A DNA stretch of 57,502 nt, from NCBI GenBank assembly GCA_022565635.1, contig JAIUMH010000002.1, positions 1 through 57,502 of the forward strand, in the 5' to 3' direction. A program made the position numbers and the translations under genes. Below the pieces are notes generated by a model, which ran no database searches, was not told the DNA's origin, and saw only the letters and a program-made list of their open reading frames with translations. Positions 16,408 to 25,240 of this stretch are shown in pieces (within the stretch, counting starts at the first letter, position 1; every line of letters starts with the position of its first letter). This DNA comes from Flavobacteriaceae bacterium. Its GTDB lineage: Bacteria; Bacteroidota; Bacteroidia; Flavobacteriales; Flavobacteriaceae.

Positions 16408-17640
16408 ATGAAGCGTTTAATTGGGTTGAGTTTGTTTTTTCTTGTAGTATTAACAAGTTCTAGGCTGGATGCTCAAATTGAGATGGATTCGCTTTCAAAT
16501 GATTTACGGCTTTCTTCATTACCTTACTATAATTATGGAAGAGGCTTAGGTGTCACTTCAAAAGACAGCTTATTTCAAATGAATTTGCGTTTCAGAATGC
16601 AAAATCGTGCTTCCTATCATCATTTACCAGAAGAAGACGCAGATGAAATGGAGGCTAAAGTAAGACGCTTACGCTTAAGGTTTGATGGATATTTAGGTAA
16701 TCCTAAATTTCTCTACGCCATACAACTTTCTTTTGCAACGGACGATTTGGGTGAGTTACAAGAAAACGAAGAACGTTTTAATGTAATTAGAGATGCTGTT
16801 TTTATGTACCGTCCAAATCAACATTGGAATTTTATTTTTGGACAAACAAAACTTCCAGGAAACAGACAACGTGTTAACTCTTCTGGTGCACTTCAATTAA
16901 CAGACAGAACTATCAACAACGCAACCTTTAATATAGATCGTGATTTTGGCCTTCAGTTACACTATATAAAAGATTATGAAAATCAATTTTCATACAATTT
17001 TAAAACAGCACTTTCTACTGGGCGTGGAAGAAATTTTCCTAATCGCTTTGAAGCTGGTGGTGCGGTAACAGCTAAAGCTGAACTATTTCCTTTTGGTGTT
17101 TTTAAAAAAGATGGAAGGTATTTTGAAGGAGATTTGTTGAGAGAAGAACAATTTAAAATGATGATTTCTGGAGCTTATCATTACAATAATAATGCGCTTA
17201 GAAATCGCGGGCAATTAGGCTTAGATTTATTTGAAGCTGCAACTATCTACTCTAGTTTTGTGGATGTTATGTTTAAATACCAAGGTTTTGCTGGTATGTT
17301 TGCGTATATGAATAGAAGTGCACCAGAGGTGTTTAGTCTTCATCCTGAAAACCAGGAAAACCCGAGGTTTATTGTGGTAGGTGAAGGATATGATGCGCAA
17401 TTAAGCTATGTTTTTCCAAGTAATTATGAGTTCATTGCAAGATTTTCTCAGCAACGAATGGAAAGTCAAATTAAAAATTTAAGACCATCTTCTAATGAAA
17501 TGGCAATTGGTCTGACCCGATATTTCTGGGAACATGCCTTTAAACTGCAGATGGAGTTGAGTAGAAGAGAGTTTCAACCAGCAAACAAAAACTCTTTTGA
17601 AGAATATTATATTCGATTTCAAGTGGAAATAGGAATATAA
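16408..17640 (+). CDS. porin, OprO/OprP (phosphate-selective porin) family
   Basis: A 410-residue outer-membrane beta-barrel. A signal peptide (about residues 1-22, ending RLDAQ) is followed by alternating amphipathic strands. LRFRMQNRASYH, RRLRLRFDGYLGNPKF, FGQTKLPGNRQR and the C-terminal EEYYIRFQVEIGI, ending in an aromatic/hydrophobic strand, are typical of porin O/P proteins in Bacteroidota. The GQTKLPGNRQRV segment corresponds to the conserved basic inner-loop region of the family. It would let small anions or other solutes pass; specificity for phosphate is only the family name. Monocistronic, with a terminator 3 bases downstream. Confidence 0.85.
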   Translation: MKRLIGLSLFFLVVLTSSRLDAQIEMDSLSNDLRLSSLPYYNYGRGLGVTSKDSLFQMNLRFRMQNRASYHHLPEEDADEMEAKVRRLRLRFDGYLGNPKFLYAIQLSFATDDLGELQENEERFNVIRDAVFMYRPNQHWNFIFGQTKLPGNRQRVNSSGALQLTDRTINNATFNIDRDFGLQLHYIKDYENQFSYNFKTALSTGRGRNFPNRFEAGGAVTAKAELFPFGVFKKDGRYFEGDLLREEQFKMMISGAYHYNNNALRNRGQLGLDLFEAATIYSSFVDVMFKYQGFAGMFAYMNRSAPEVFSLHPENQENPRFIVVGEGYDAQLSYVFPSNYEFIARFSQQRMESQIKNLRPSSNEMAIGLTRYFWEHAFKLQMELSRREFQPANKNSFEEYYIRFQVEIGI

Positions 17641-17642
17641 AA

Positions 17643-17677
17643 AAAGTCTGAGTTAATTATTGATCAACTCAGACTTT
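17643..17677. terminator. bidirectional intrinsic terminator
   Basis: AAAGTCTGAGTT (17643-17654) pairs perfectly with AACTCAGACTTT (17666-17677). It lies between the convergent porin gene and the lipocalin-like lipoprotein gene and can serve both, although the T run is short. Confidence 0.8.
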
Positions 17678-17706
17678 CAAAAAATTTAGACTTACCAAAA
17701 AGGTAA

Positions 17707-18141
17707 TTAATTTTTTCTTCTAAAAACTCTTACAGTAGAATTACCTGCAGAAGATAATCTAAAAATATTAGAACCTTCAAATTCAATGGTAAAAGATTGT
17801 GTAGGATTACTTCCTAAAGGGTTTAATATCAAAATATTATTTTGAATATCTTCCCAATTCCCTCTAGAAGTAGCTGCCTCTGCACAGTTTTCAGGATCAT
17901 CTCCTGCAAAATCCTTTCTTGTATACTCTAGGTTATTTTGGAAGTCATATTCTATTTGCTGGCTACATGGAACAAGCAATACGTTTGAGCCTCCTTCAAC
18001 TTCTAAAATATCTAAATACCACTCTCCTACTAAATCTCTACTTTCTTGAGATAAACTTGGTCCACTGTCGTCATCACTTGAACAGGAGACAAAAAGAACC
18101 ATTAAACTCAAGAACAAAACTTTTACTAATCTATCTTTCAT
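17707..18141 (-). CDS. lipocalin-like lipoprotein
   Basis: A 144-residue protein with a lipoprotein signal ending VLFVSC (lipid Cys near residue 20). It is followed by SSDDDSG, the acidic tail-after-Cys typical of flavobacterial lipoproteins that are sent to the cell surface. The mature part has the lipocalin-like opening LVGEWYLDILEVEGG, then beta-strand-rich sequence with two Cys. Such small lipocalin-fold proteins may bind hydrophobic ligands, but the ligand is unknown. An exact TAnnTTTG element lies 42 bases upstream of the start. Confidence 0.75.
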   Translation of the reverse strand: MKDRLVKVLFLSLMVLFVSCSSDDDSGPSLSQESRDLVGEWYLDILEVEGGSNVLLVPCSQQIEYDFQNNLEYTRKDFAGDDPENCAEAATSRGNWEDIQNNILILNPLGSNPTQSFTIEFEGSNIFRLSSAGNSTVRVFRRKN

Positions 18142-18182
18142 TATTTTTAATTTTAAAATTATTACTTATCAATCCTAAATGG

Positions 18183-18190
18183 CAAATTTA
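18183..18190 (-). promoter_or_regulatory. -7 element of the lipocalin-like lipoprotein promoter
   Basis: On the minus strand this reads TAAATTTG, an exact Bacteroidota -7 element 42 bases before the start at 18141. No clear TTG sits at the ideal distance. Confidence 0.5.
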
Positions 18191-18199
18191 CGTTTTATT

Positions 18200-20713
18200 T
18201 TAAAAAGGTAGTCTGTATCCTATAGAAAAATGATTGTTATCAAATGTATTTCTAGCCGTATAATCAATAAACACTCTGCCTCTACCCCAGTTAATATAAG
18301 TACCCACAATAAGGTTGTAATTTAATCCTGTTGAATCATCCATACGCAATACACCACCCCCAGTTCCAACATAGGCTTTTAAACCGTCATTTTTACTAAT
18401 GGTAAAAGGCAAAATTGCATTCATTTGTAAACCAAAAGCAGTATCGCTACCAAAACCAACAAAAGCTTCAGGAACGGCTTCAAAAACCGAATCTCCCAAG
18501 CCATAATATCCTCTAACTCCTAAATTATATGAAGTCTGTTCTCCAGCATTCACCCCGGTATAAATTCCACTACCTTTATAAGTCAAAAAATCCCACATCC
18601 AAGATTCATTTTCATTTTTAATAAAGTTGTAACCAACATTATTTCTTGTTTCAGTAGTTGAAGTAAAAATCACTTTTCTAGAAGAAGACTCTTCTTTATT
18701 TTGATTGTCAGCTGTCTTTGCTTCACTACCTTCGTCTCCTTCCTCTTCTTTTACGCGTTGCTTATCATTTTGTATGGTTTCATCTTCCTTGGCAGGTTTC
18801 TTTAATTCCTTCTCAAAGCGTTGAATTCGAAGTTCTAAATCTTTCATTTGTTGTTCAAGTTTTTCTTCTCTTTTCTGAAGTTCTTTATCTTGTTGATCAA
18901 GAATTCTTTTCATTTCATCCTCAGCACGTTGATTAGCCTCAGACTTTTGCGATATAGAATCTACTTCAACTTGTTTAGAAGATTTTTCAACTGCTGAAGT
19001 TTCTTTATCAACTTTCTGCTTTTTCTCCTTATTTTGCTCTTCAAGTTGCTTTTGTTTCTCTAAAAGCTGTTGGTCCCGTTGAGCAAGTTCCTTTTCCAGT
19101 TCTGCCAAACGTTTTTCAACACGAAGCACATTTTCAGTGGGTTGGTTATTTGTTTTGGTTTGGTCATCAACGTATTTTTCATCAATTCCTTGAAGAATTC
19201 GATTTATTAAAGACTCAAATTCATCTGGAGTCATTTTTAAGTATTCTCCACTATCTGTATCTTTACCATAAGTACCCTGCATTTTTTCTGTACGCTCTAT
19301 ATCTCTAAGCGCCGCTTCAACTTGCTTTTTACGTTCTAGTAATTGTACTGCACGAGTAACATTATTTTGTTGGTAAGCACGCTCAAGTTTTTCGTCTATT
19401 TCTTGAAGTTCTTCTTTGTACTCACGCTTCATACGTTGAAGTTTACGGTAATTCTCTCTATCTTTAATTGGGTCATAACGCATTTCTTCTAACTCTTCTT
19501 CTTCAACATATTCTTCAGAAGGCATTTTATGTTTTTTCCCTAGTTGAAGTTTTACTCCAGCATTATACATTAAATGAGTTTGTAAAGCTTCAGGAGCAAA
19601 CAAATTATTAGCACTTCTTTCTGAAGAAGCCATTGCTCTAACTCCACCAGTAATCAAAAAGTTTCTTCCTAAAGGAATATCTAAACCTAAACCAGCATTA
19701 GCAAAAGTGCTGTTGGGTGCAGAAACAGAAATAATTGAAGGCTGATAATTAGATTGTGTAAGTAATTGCCCACCTCCTAAAATTAAATAAGGAGTAACAC
19801 CTTTACCGTCGTTTAACTTAGCTCTAAACTCTAAACCATACATATTAAGTCGGTCAAAATCTAAAGAAATGCTTTTATCTTCCATAGATTGAAAGAAGTA
19901 TGCCCTAACTCCAACATATTCGTTAAAATCAACACCAAAATATCCACCTGCTAAGTAAGTATCTCTATATAAGGAATTAGAATCAAAATCTAAATAGCCT
20001 AAACTTGGTTCAATCACCCAAGACCAGCCTTTAAATCCGTTTTTATAAGCATTCAAATACGCTTTGTCTAAACTAGACAATTCACCCGGTTTTCTTCCTC
20101 CTAAATAAATTTGAAGTGCCGCAATTGCACTAAAATTCAATAAGTCTTCCCTATCGTAATTACTTGCTTGAATTCCCAAATCACTTCGGTCTTGGGTGGT
20201 TAACAAATTAGAAACTGAATTATTTTGAAAACCTAAAGCTCTTCCTTCAATTAAAAAATTAATACGATTAGTTAGAGCTAACCGCATCCCTAAACCAAAA
20301 CTTGCATAAATCTGTTCATTTTTATCTTGATTTTCTAATTGAAGACGCTGAATTCCAGTTCCCAAAGTAAAATAAGGAGAAAAAGCACTTGTTGAAAGAT
20401 TAATTTTCAATTCACCTCCGTAACGGTCAATTCTTACATCTCTTTGAGGAATTAAATTGGCGTCAATTCCATTTCCAAAAGAACTGAAATCTGTACTCAT
20501 ATTCCTGTTAGTAGTATATAACCCACTTAGTTCAAGATATTCTCCAAACCCAAATCCAACTTTTCCACCGTACAAAAAATCATCATTTAATCCAGATTGA
20601 TTATCCCACCACGAGTATTCAGCCATAGGCGAAAAGGTAAAACTGATATCTTTCATTTGAGAAAAACCAAAAGTTGAAAGTAGTAAAAATGTGTAGAGTA
20701 ATGTTTTTTTCAT
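18200..20713 (-). CDS. outer-membrane beta-barrel / coiled-coil protein
   Basis: An 837-residue exported protein of unknown function. A signal peptide (about residues 1-19, ending FGFSQ) leads into a first beta-barrel-like region (about 20-200) and a second one (about 230-390), both with glycine/aromatic strand patterns (YGGKVGFGFGEYLELSGLY; SLGYLDFDSN; LGLDIPLGRNFLITGGVR). Residues of about 400-690 are a highly charged coiled coil rich in Glu, Lys and Gln (KQKQLEEQNKEKKQK; REEKLEQQMKDLELR). A third strand-rich stretch (about 720-837) ends in HFSIGYRLPF, a typical barrel-closing strand with terminal Phe. The coil could span the periplasm or face outward. It is transcribed divergently from an OmpA-family gene that also carries coiled coil. 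Confidence 0.7.
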   Translation of the reverse strand: MKKTLLYTFLLLSTFGFSQMKDISFTFSPMAEYSWWDNQSGLNDDFLYGGKVGFGFGEYLELSGLYTTNRNMSTDFSSFGNGIDANLIPQRDVRIDRYGGELKINLSTSAFSPYFTLGTGIQRLQLENQDKNEQIYASFGLGMRLALTNRINFLIEGRALGFQNNSVSNLLTTQDRSDLGIQASNYDREDLLNFSAIAALQIYLGGRKPGELSSLDKAYLNAYKNGFKGWSWVIEPSLGYLDFDSNSLYRDTYLAGGYFGVDFNEYVGVRAYFFQSMEDKSISLDFDRLNMYGLEFRAKLNDGKGVTPYLILGGGQLLTQSNYQPSIISVSAPNSTFANAGLGLDIPLGRNFLITGGVRAMASSERSANNLFAPEALQTHLMYNAGVKLQLGKKHKMPSEEYVEEEELEEMRYDPIKDRENYRKLQRMKREYKEELQEIDEKLERAYQQNNVTRAVQLLERKKQVEAALRDIERTEKMQGTYGKDTDSGEYLKMTPDEFESLINRILQGIDEKYVDDQTKTNNQPTENVLRVEKRLAELEKELAQRDQQLLEKQKQLEEQNKEKKQKVDKETSAVEKSSKQVEVDSISQKSEANQRAEDEMKRILDQQDKELQKREEKLEQQMKDLELRIQRFEKELKKPAKEDETIQNDKQRVKEEEGDEGSEAKTADNQNKEESSSRKVIFTSTTETRNNVGYNFIKNENESWMWDFLTYKGSGIYTGVNAGEQTSYNLGVRGYYGLGDSVFEAVPEAFVGFGSDTAFGLQMNAILPFTISKNDGLKAYVGTGGGVLRMDDSTGLNYNLIVGTYINWGRGRVFIDYTARNTFDNNHFSIGYRLPF

Positions 20714-20819
20714 GTTTAAGTATTATTTAGAGTACAATATGCAAAATAAATTTAAATAATTATACAAGTTTATCTCAAAATCAATCAAATCTTAATACTT
20801 TAGCAGTAAATATTTTTCA

Positions 20820-22007
20820 ATGAAACTAAACTTAGCCTTTATATTTACTCTATATTGCTTTTTGGTCTGCTCAAACAATCAACTATTTGCGCAGGATGAA
20901 GCTGAAATTGTGATTTCTGAAGAGCGACTTCAAGAATTGGCAATAAAATTATATGAATTAAAGAAATCTAGGTTAGCTACACAGCAAACAAAAATTAAAC
21001 AAGACCAGAAGCAAGCAAAAAAGCTTAATGTAGGTGATGCAAATCACTCTACTGAAAGTAAAGAATTGAGTGAAACTGACAAAACACTAAACACACAAAA
21101 TCGCTCATTAAGTCAAACTTTAAATCAAGAGGTTCAAATATCCGAAATTAATCAATTCACTCAATTTTTAGATAGTTCTATAAAAGTTCAGAATAATCAG
21201 AACCAAAAATTATTAGAAGAATTAGCTGCATTGAGATCAGAAATAAAAGATCTTAAAAATCAACCGCCAGAGGTTAGTATTGTAGATGAAAGAAATGACG
21301 ATGTTGTTGTTCGTGTAAACCAAAGAAATCTCAGCTCTTCGCCTAATACTGTCATGCAAAAAAAACAAGTAGATACATTGCATCAAAATGAAGTAATTAA
21401 GCGACTTGAAAGTTTACAGTTAGCAGTACAACAAAGAGATTCTGTACTACAAACTCCCTCTTCTAATCAACAATTAGAAGACGAAATTGTTCGTGTTAAA
21501 AACCAAGTTTATTTATTACAAGCCAAAATTGATCAGTTAATAGCAACTACAACTAATGACAGTCTTCCTAAGGCTAGTCAAGAATTGGTTAAACAACAAG
21601 ATACACTAACTAATGTTTTAACTGTTCAAGAGCAGATTGAAAATGAAAGAGATTTGATTTATAATCAATTAGCAGAAAAGTATAGTAATTATAAAGAATT
21701 GGTATATTTTGAAAACAACTCCACCCAGTTAGGCAATTCATATGACAAAATAGTTAATGAAGTTGCAGCACTTTTAGCTGAGGAAAAGCAAATAGACGTT
21801 TTAATTTCTGGTTTTGCAAGTAAAACAGGAGCCGAAGATTACAATCAAATGATTTCAATGAAGCGAGCTCATGAGTTGAAAAAGCAACTTATGAACAAAG
21901 GAGTTTCTCCTAATCGGATTCTTACTGATTATAAAGGTATTGATTATGATGCACGAGATATGGCTGAAGCTAGACGGGTAGAAGTTGAATTAATTATTAG
22001 GCGGTAA
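20820..22007 (+). CDS. OmpA-family protein with coiled-coil region
   Basis: A 395-residue exported protein. A signal peptide (about 1-25, ending NQLFAQ) is followed by a long Gln/Lys/Glu-rich region (about 28-280) predicted to form coiled coil. The C-terminal OmpA-like peptidoglycan-binding domain lies at about 285-395: FENNSTQLGNSYDKIVNEVAALL, IDVLISGFASKTGAEDYNQ, and RAHELKKQLMNKGVSPNRI. The final ARRVEVELIIRR is the usual end of the domain. It probably binds peptidoglycan in the periplasm. No N-terminal barrel is present. It is divergent from the 837-residue barrel/coil gene, 106 bases away, which suggests joint control. Confidence 0.8.
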   Translation: MKLNLAFIFTLYCFLVCSNNQLFAQDEAEIVISEERLQELAIKLYELKKSRLATQQTKIKQDQKQAKKLNVGDANHSTESKELSETDKTLNTQNRSLSQTLNQEVQISEINQFTQFLDSSIKVQNNQNQKLLEELAALRSEIKDLKNQPPEVSIVDERNDDVVVRVNQRNLSSSPNTVMQKKQVDTLHQNEVIKRLESLQLAVQQRDSVLQTPSSNQQLEDEIVRVKNQVYLLQAKIDQLIATTTNDSLPKASQELVKQQDTLTNVLTVQEQIENERDLIYNQLAEKYSNYKELVYFENNSTQLGNSYDKIVNEVAALLAEEKQIDVLISGFASKTGAEDYNQMISMKRAHELKKQLMNKGVSPNRILTDYKGIDYDARDMAEARRVEVELIIRR

Positions 22008-22033
22008 GCAACAAAACAATCAATTAATCCAAC

Positions 22034-22065
22034 AAAAAAAGTTGAGTAAAAACTCAACTTTTTTT
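22034..22065. terminator. bidirectional intrinsic terminator
   Basis: GTTGAGT (22041-22047) pairs with ACTCAAC (22052-22058) around AAAA, flanked by seven A and seven T. It lies between the convergent OmpA-family gene and the proline operon, serving both strands. Confidence 0.9.
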
Positions 22066-22083
22066 ATTGAACAAGAAAAACTA

Positions 22084-23283
22084 TTATTCTCTTATATGAC
22101 CATCACCAAAAACATAATATTTATTGGTAACTAATTGTTTTAAACCTAAAGGACCACGGTGATGTAATTTATCTGTAGAAATAGCCAATTCTGCACCTAC
22201 TCCCATTTGTCCGCCATCGGTAAATCTTGTGGTAGCGTTATGGTACACTGCGGCAGAATCAATTTCTTCCATAAATCGTTTTGCTTCAGATTGATCTTCA
22301 GTTAAAATTACAGATGAGTGTTTTCCTGAATAAGTATTTATGATTTCATGTGCTTCACCTTGATTTTTTACCGAAGAAACTAGGATTTTCATAGCTAGAA
22401 ACTCTTCAGACCAAATACTTTCATCTGCAACTTTCTCATTTTGACTTAATATAGTAGCAACTTTTCCATCTACTATGGTTTCTACACCTGCCTTTTCAAG
22501 TGTTTTCGCTAAATCTTTAACTTTGTTTTCAAAATCAGGTAAGTTTTCATCAATAAGCACTTTATCTAATGCATTACAACCTGAAATTTTATCTGTTTTA
22601 GCATTAATTAAAACTTTTAGTGTTTTAGGCCAATCAGCATTTTTAGAAATATACATAAAGTTATTTCCTCTACCGCTAATCAAAACAGCACATTTAGCAT
22701 ATTGCTTTACAAAATCAATTAAACGTTCACCACCACGAGGCACAATTAAATCTAATTTTTCAGTTGGATTCATTAAAAATGATTGAGTTTCTTGGCGATT
22801 CATCACCAACATTTTTATCCAATCTTTAGCCAAACCGTTTTTCTCTAAAGCCAAATGCCAGCATTTCACCAACTCTTCATTAGAGTGGAAAGCCTCTTTC
22901 CCTCCTTTTAAGAGGATTTTATTGTTCGCTTTAAAAGCTAAAACAGCAGCTTCAATGGTAACATCTGGTCTCGATTCATAAATAATAAGAATTGTACCGA
23001 AGGGATCTGTTTTATTGATTATATTTAAACCCGAATCTAGGGTTAGGTTTGAAATCTCATTACCCACAGGATCATCTTGGTCTCTAACTTCTTGAACGGC
23101 ACGCTTCATGTCGTCAACTTTGGCATCATTGACTACCAATCGATCATATAATGCTTGATCATCACGATCAAAAGCGTCTAAATCTTTTTTATTGGCTTCA
23201 ATAATTTGCTTGCGTCTTTCTTCCATGAGACTTATCATGGTTTCTAAAACGGCATTTTTTTTATCTGTACTTAATAATTGCAT
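22084..23283 (-). CDS. proA: gamma-glutamyl phosphate reductase
   Basis: An NADPH-dependent aldehyde-dehydrogenase-fold enzyme that reduces glutamyl-5-phosphate to the semialdehyde, the second step of proline synthesis. It has 399 residues. Family signs are the N-terminal ANKKDLDAF, IYESRPDVTIEAAVLAFK, ILLKGGKEAF, the catalytic-Cys segment KISGCNALDKVLID, and GLKQLVTNKYYVFGDGHIR at the C-terminus. It is the last gene of a proC-proB-proA operon, 13 bases after proB. Confidence 0.96.
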   Translation of the reverse strand: MQLLSTDKKNAVLETMISLMEERRKQIIEANKKDLDAFDRDDQALYDRLVVNDAKVDDMKRAVQEVRDQDDPVGNEISNLTLDSGLNIINKTDPFGTILIIYESRPDVTIEAAVLAFKANNKILLKGGKEAFHSNEELVKCWHLALEKNGLAKDWIKMLVMNRQETQSFLMNPTEKLDLIVPRGGERLIDFVKQYAKCAVLISGRGNNFMYISKNADWPKTLKVLINAKTDKISGCNALDKVLIDENLPDFENKVKDLAKTLEKAGVETIVDGKVATILSQNEKVADESIWSEEFLAMKILVSSVKNQGEAHEIINTYSGKHSSVILTEDQSEAKRFMEEIDSAAVYHNATTRFTDGGQMGVGAELAISTDKLHHRGPLGLKQLVTNKYYVFGDGHIRE

Positions 23284-23296
23284 TACTAATTAATTT

Positions 23297-24082
23297 TTAA
23301 AGTTTAAATTCTGTTCCTTTTCTCTTTCCTTCTAAAATATCGATAATGATATTTTCATCTTTTCCGTTAGCTATGTAGGTTGGAATATGCTTAGAAGCAG
23401 TAAGTTTAGCTATTTTTAGCTTAGACTCCATTCCACCTCTACCTTCACCTTCTGCTTTTTCATTTTCTTGAACATACTTTTCTACTTTGTCATGCACTTT
23501 TACCTCGTGCAATAATTTAGATTTATCATCGTCAGGGTGACCTGTGTAAAGTCCGTCAATATCTGTAAGCATAATCAATTTGTCAGCTCCTACTAGTTCA
23601 GCTACCAAACTTGCTAATTCGTCGTTGTCTGAAAACATAGACATAGATAATGAAACAGCATCATCTTCATTAGCAATTGGAATAATGCCTTCATTAAGCA
23701 AGCCTTCGTAGCAATTAATCATATTCTCACGGTACTTACCCGGTGCAAAATCACGTTTAGTAGCAAGAACTTGAGCACAACGCATTCCAAAATCGTGAAA
23801 CATCGTATAATAATGACGCATCATTCTTGGTTGACCTACAGAAGAGTAGATTTGTCTTCTTGTGGTTTTATCCTCAGCTAAGCATTCACCTAAAACTTCT
23901 TTACCAGCAATAGCTGATCCTGAAGATACGAGAATAGTAATAATGTCTCGCTCGTAGAGATAGGCAATTTGGCGTACTAAATTTTTTAAAATGGGACCTA
24001 CAATTCTATTATTTCTGTTGGTCATCACATTCGTCCCAACTTTAACTACAACTCGTTGTTTAAATTTTCCTTTAACTGTCAT
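23297..24082 (-). CDS. proB: glutamate 5-kinase, short form without PUA domain
   Basis: An amino-acid-kinase-fold enzyme that phosphorylates glutamate with ATP, the committed step of proline synthesis. Motifs are VVVKVGTNVMT at the N-terminus, LVSSGSAIAGK, IANEDDAVS (for the usual NENDxV) and LTDIDGLYTG. At 261 residues it lacks the C-terminal PUA domain found in E. coli ProB (about 367 residues). Short forms are known in several phyla. It sits between proC and proA. Feedback inhibition by proline is the usual control of the family but cannot be judged here. Confidence 0.95.
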   Translation of the reverse strand: MTVKGKFKQRVVVKVGTNVMTNRNNRIVGPILKNLVRQIAYLYERDIITILVSSGSAIAGKEVLGECLAEDKTTRRQIYSSVGQPRMMRHYYTMFHDFGMRCAQVLATKRDFAPGKYRENMINCYEGLLNEGIIPIANEDDAVSLSMSMFSDNDELASLVAELVGADKLIMLTDIDGLYTGHPDDDKSKLLHEVKVHDKVEKYVQENEKAEGEGRGGMESKLKIAKLTASKHIPTYIANGKDENIIIDILEGKRKGTEFKL

Positions 24083-24091
24083 TTTATAATT

Positions 24092-24895
24092 TTATTCGTT
24101 ACCTAATTCTACAGCCCTATTAAACGCGGCATAAGCTGCTTCTTTAATTAATTCCTCTACATTATTGTCGTCCATAGAATCTAAAGCAGCCTGCGTTGTA
24201 CCGCCCTTAGAAGCAACTTTACTCATCCAAGTTTTTGGAGTTAAATCAGATTGATTAAATAACTCTACTGCGCCTTCAAATGTGGTGCTTACAAGAACTT
24301 TTGAATCATTATCAGAGAATCCCATTTTTTTGGCAGCTTCTAACATAGATTGCATAAAGTAGAACACGTATGCAGGTCCACTACCCGAAATTCCTGTTGA
24401 TTTATTGATGAATTCTTCATTTTTCACACGAATTGACTCCCCTGTAGTATCTAAAAGTCCGCGTATAGTTAATAATTCTACACGAGAAACTTCTTTCGAT
24501 TCAGTATAAGAAGTAACCCCCTTACCAACTTTTGCGGGTAAGTTAGGCATGGTTCTTACCACTTTTTTTACACCTAATCCATCTTGAATCTGCTGTATAG
24601 TTATTCCAGCCATTAAAGAAACAAAAATCTGGTCTGGATGAATGTAGGGTAACATAGATTTGAATAAATCTTCAGAATGGTATGGTTTTACACCAATAAA
24701 AACAATATCTGCTTTTGGCAAACAATCTTCTAATTGACCATAAACATCAAATTCTTCTCTTTCGTTAAGCAAGGAAATTAAGTCGGCAGATAAATCATGT
24801 ATCATTAATTTTTTTCTTCCAAGTAATGGAGATTTAGCCATTCCTTCAGAATAGGTTAATCCCATGTTTCCAGCTCCAATAACAAGTATTTTCAT
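24092..24895 (-). CDS. proC: pyrroline-5-carboxylate reductase
   Basis: This NAD(P)H-dependent enzyme carries out the last step of proline synthesis. It has 267 residues. The Rossmann motif GAGNMG is at residues 7-12. The dimerisation/substrate domain has TGISGSGPAYVFYFM and VASKGGTTQAALDSM, the classic signature. It is the first gene of the proline operon; proB follows after 9 bases. The three genes together form a full route from glutamate to proline, often used for osmoprotection. Confidence 0.96.
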   Translation of the reverse strand: MKILVIGAGNMGLTYSEGMAKSPLLGRKKLMIHDLSADLISLLNEREEFDVYGQLEDCLPKADIVFIGVKPYHSEDLFKSMLPYIHPDQIFVSLMAGITIQQIQDGLGVKKVVRTMPNLPAKVGKGVTSYTESKEVSRVELLTIRGLLDTTGESIRVKNEEFINKSTGISGSGPAYVFYFMQSMLEAAKKMGFSDNDSKVLVSTTFEGAVELFNQSDLTPKTWMSKVASKGGTTQAALDSMDDNNVEELIKEAAYAAFNRAVELGNE

Positions 24896-25240
24896 TCTAT
24901 ATAATTTATTTTAAATTAATATCTGCTTTAAAATATGCAAGATTAATGCAAAAAGCAAGTTTTTTTGAATTAATTTCAATAATATCACATAAAAACACGA
25001 TTTTAAGCTAATCACATCCAACTATAAGCTTTTAGTAATATAATTACGATTTGTAAAAACCAAATCACGCAAGATTGTCAGTGACAGAATGTAAAAAAGC
25101 GGAAGGAATAGCAGAATTAGATCAGAAATCAGTCATTAATTTTGAAATAAAACTTAAAAAAAAACAGTGCAGAAAAAAAAAGACTCAAAACTTGAATTAT
25201 TATAGTTTTGAGTCTTTGAATATTTTATACCTATAAAGTG
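24896..25240. other. gene-free stretch between proC and the DUF6268-like gene
   Basis: These 345 bases hold the upstream region of proC and, at the right end, a terminator for the neighbouring minus-strand gene. No exact TAnnTTTG element was found before proC. A short open frame without start codon (about 25060-25200) was judged to be chance. Nothing else is recognisable. Confidence 0.5.
25173..25217 (-). terminator. intrinsic terminator of the DUF6268-like gene
   Basis: AAAGACTCAAAACT (25179-25192) pairs with AGTTTTGAGTCTTT (25204-25217). On the minus strand the stem is followed by about nine T. It starts 24 bases after the stop codon of the gene at 25241-26386. Confidence 0.9.

Noticed and set aside
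25060-25233. Short peptide-like frame (KKAEGIAELDQKSVINFEIK) upstream of the DUF6268-like terminator
   Set aside because: It has no start codon, runs through the terminator hairpin and matches no family known to me.
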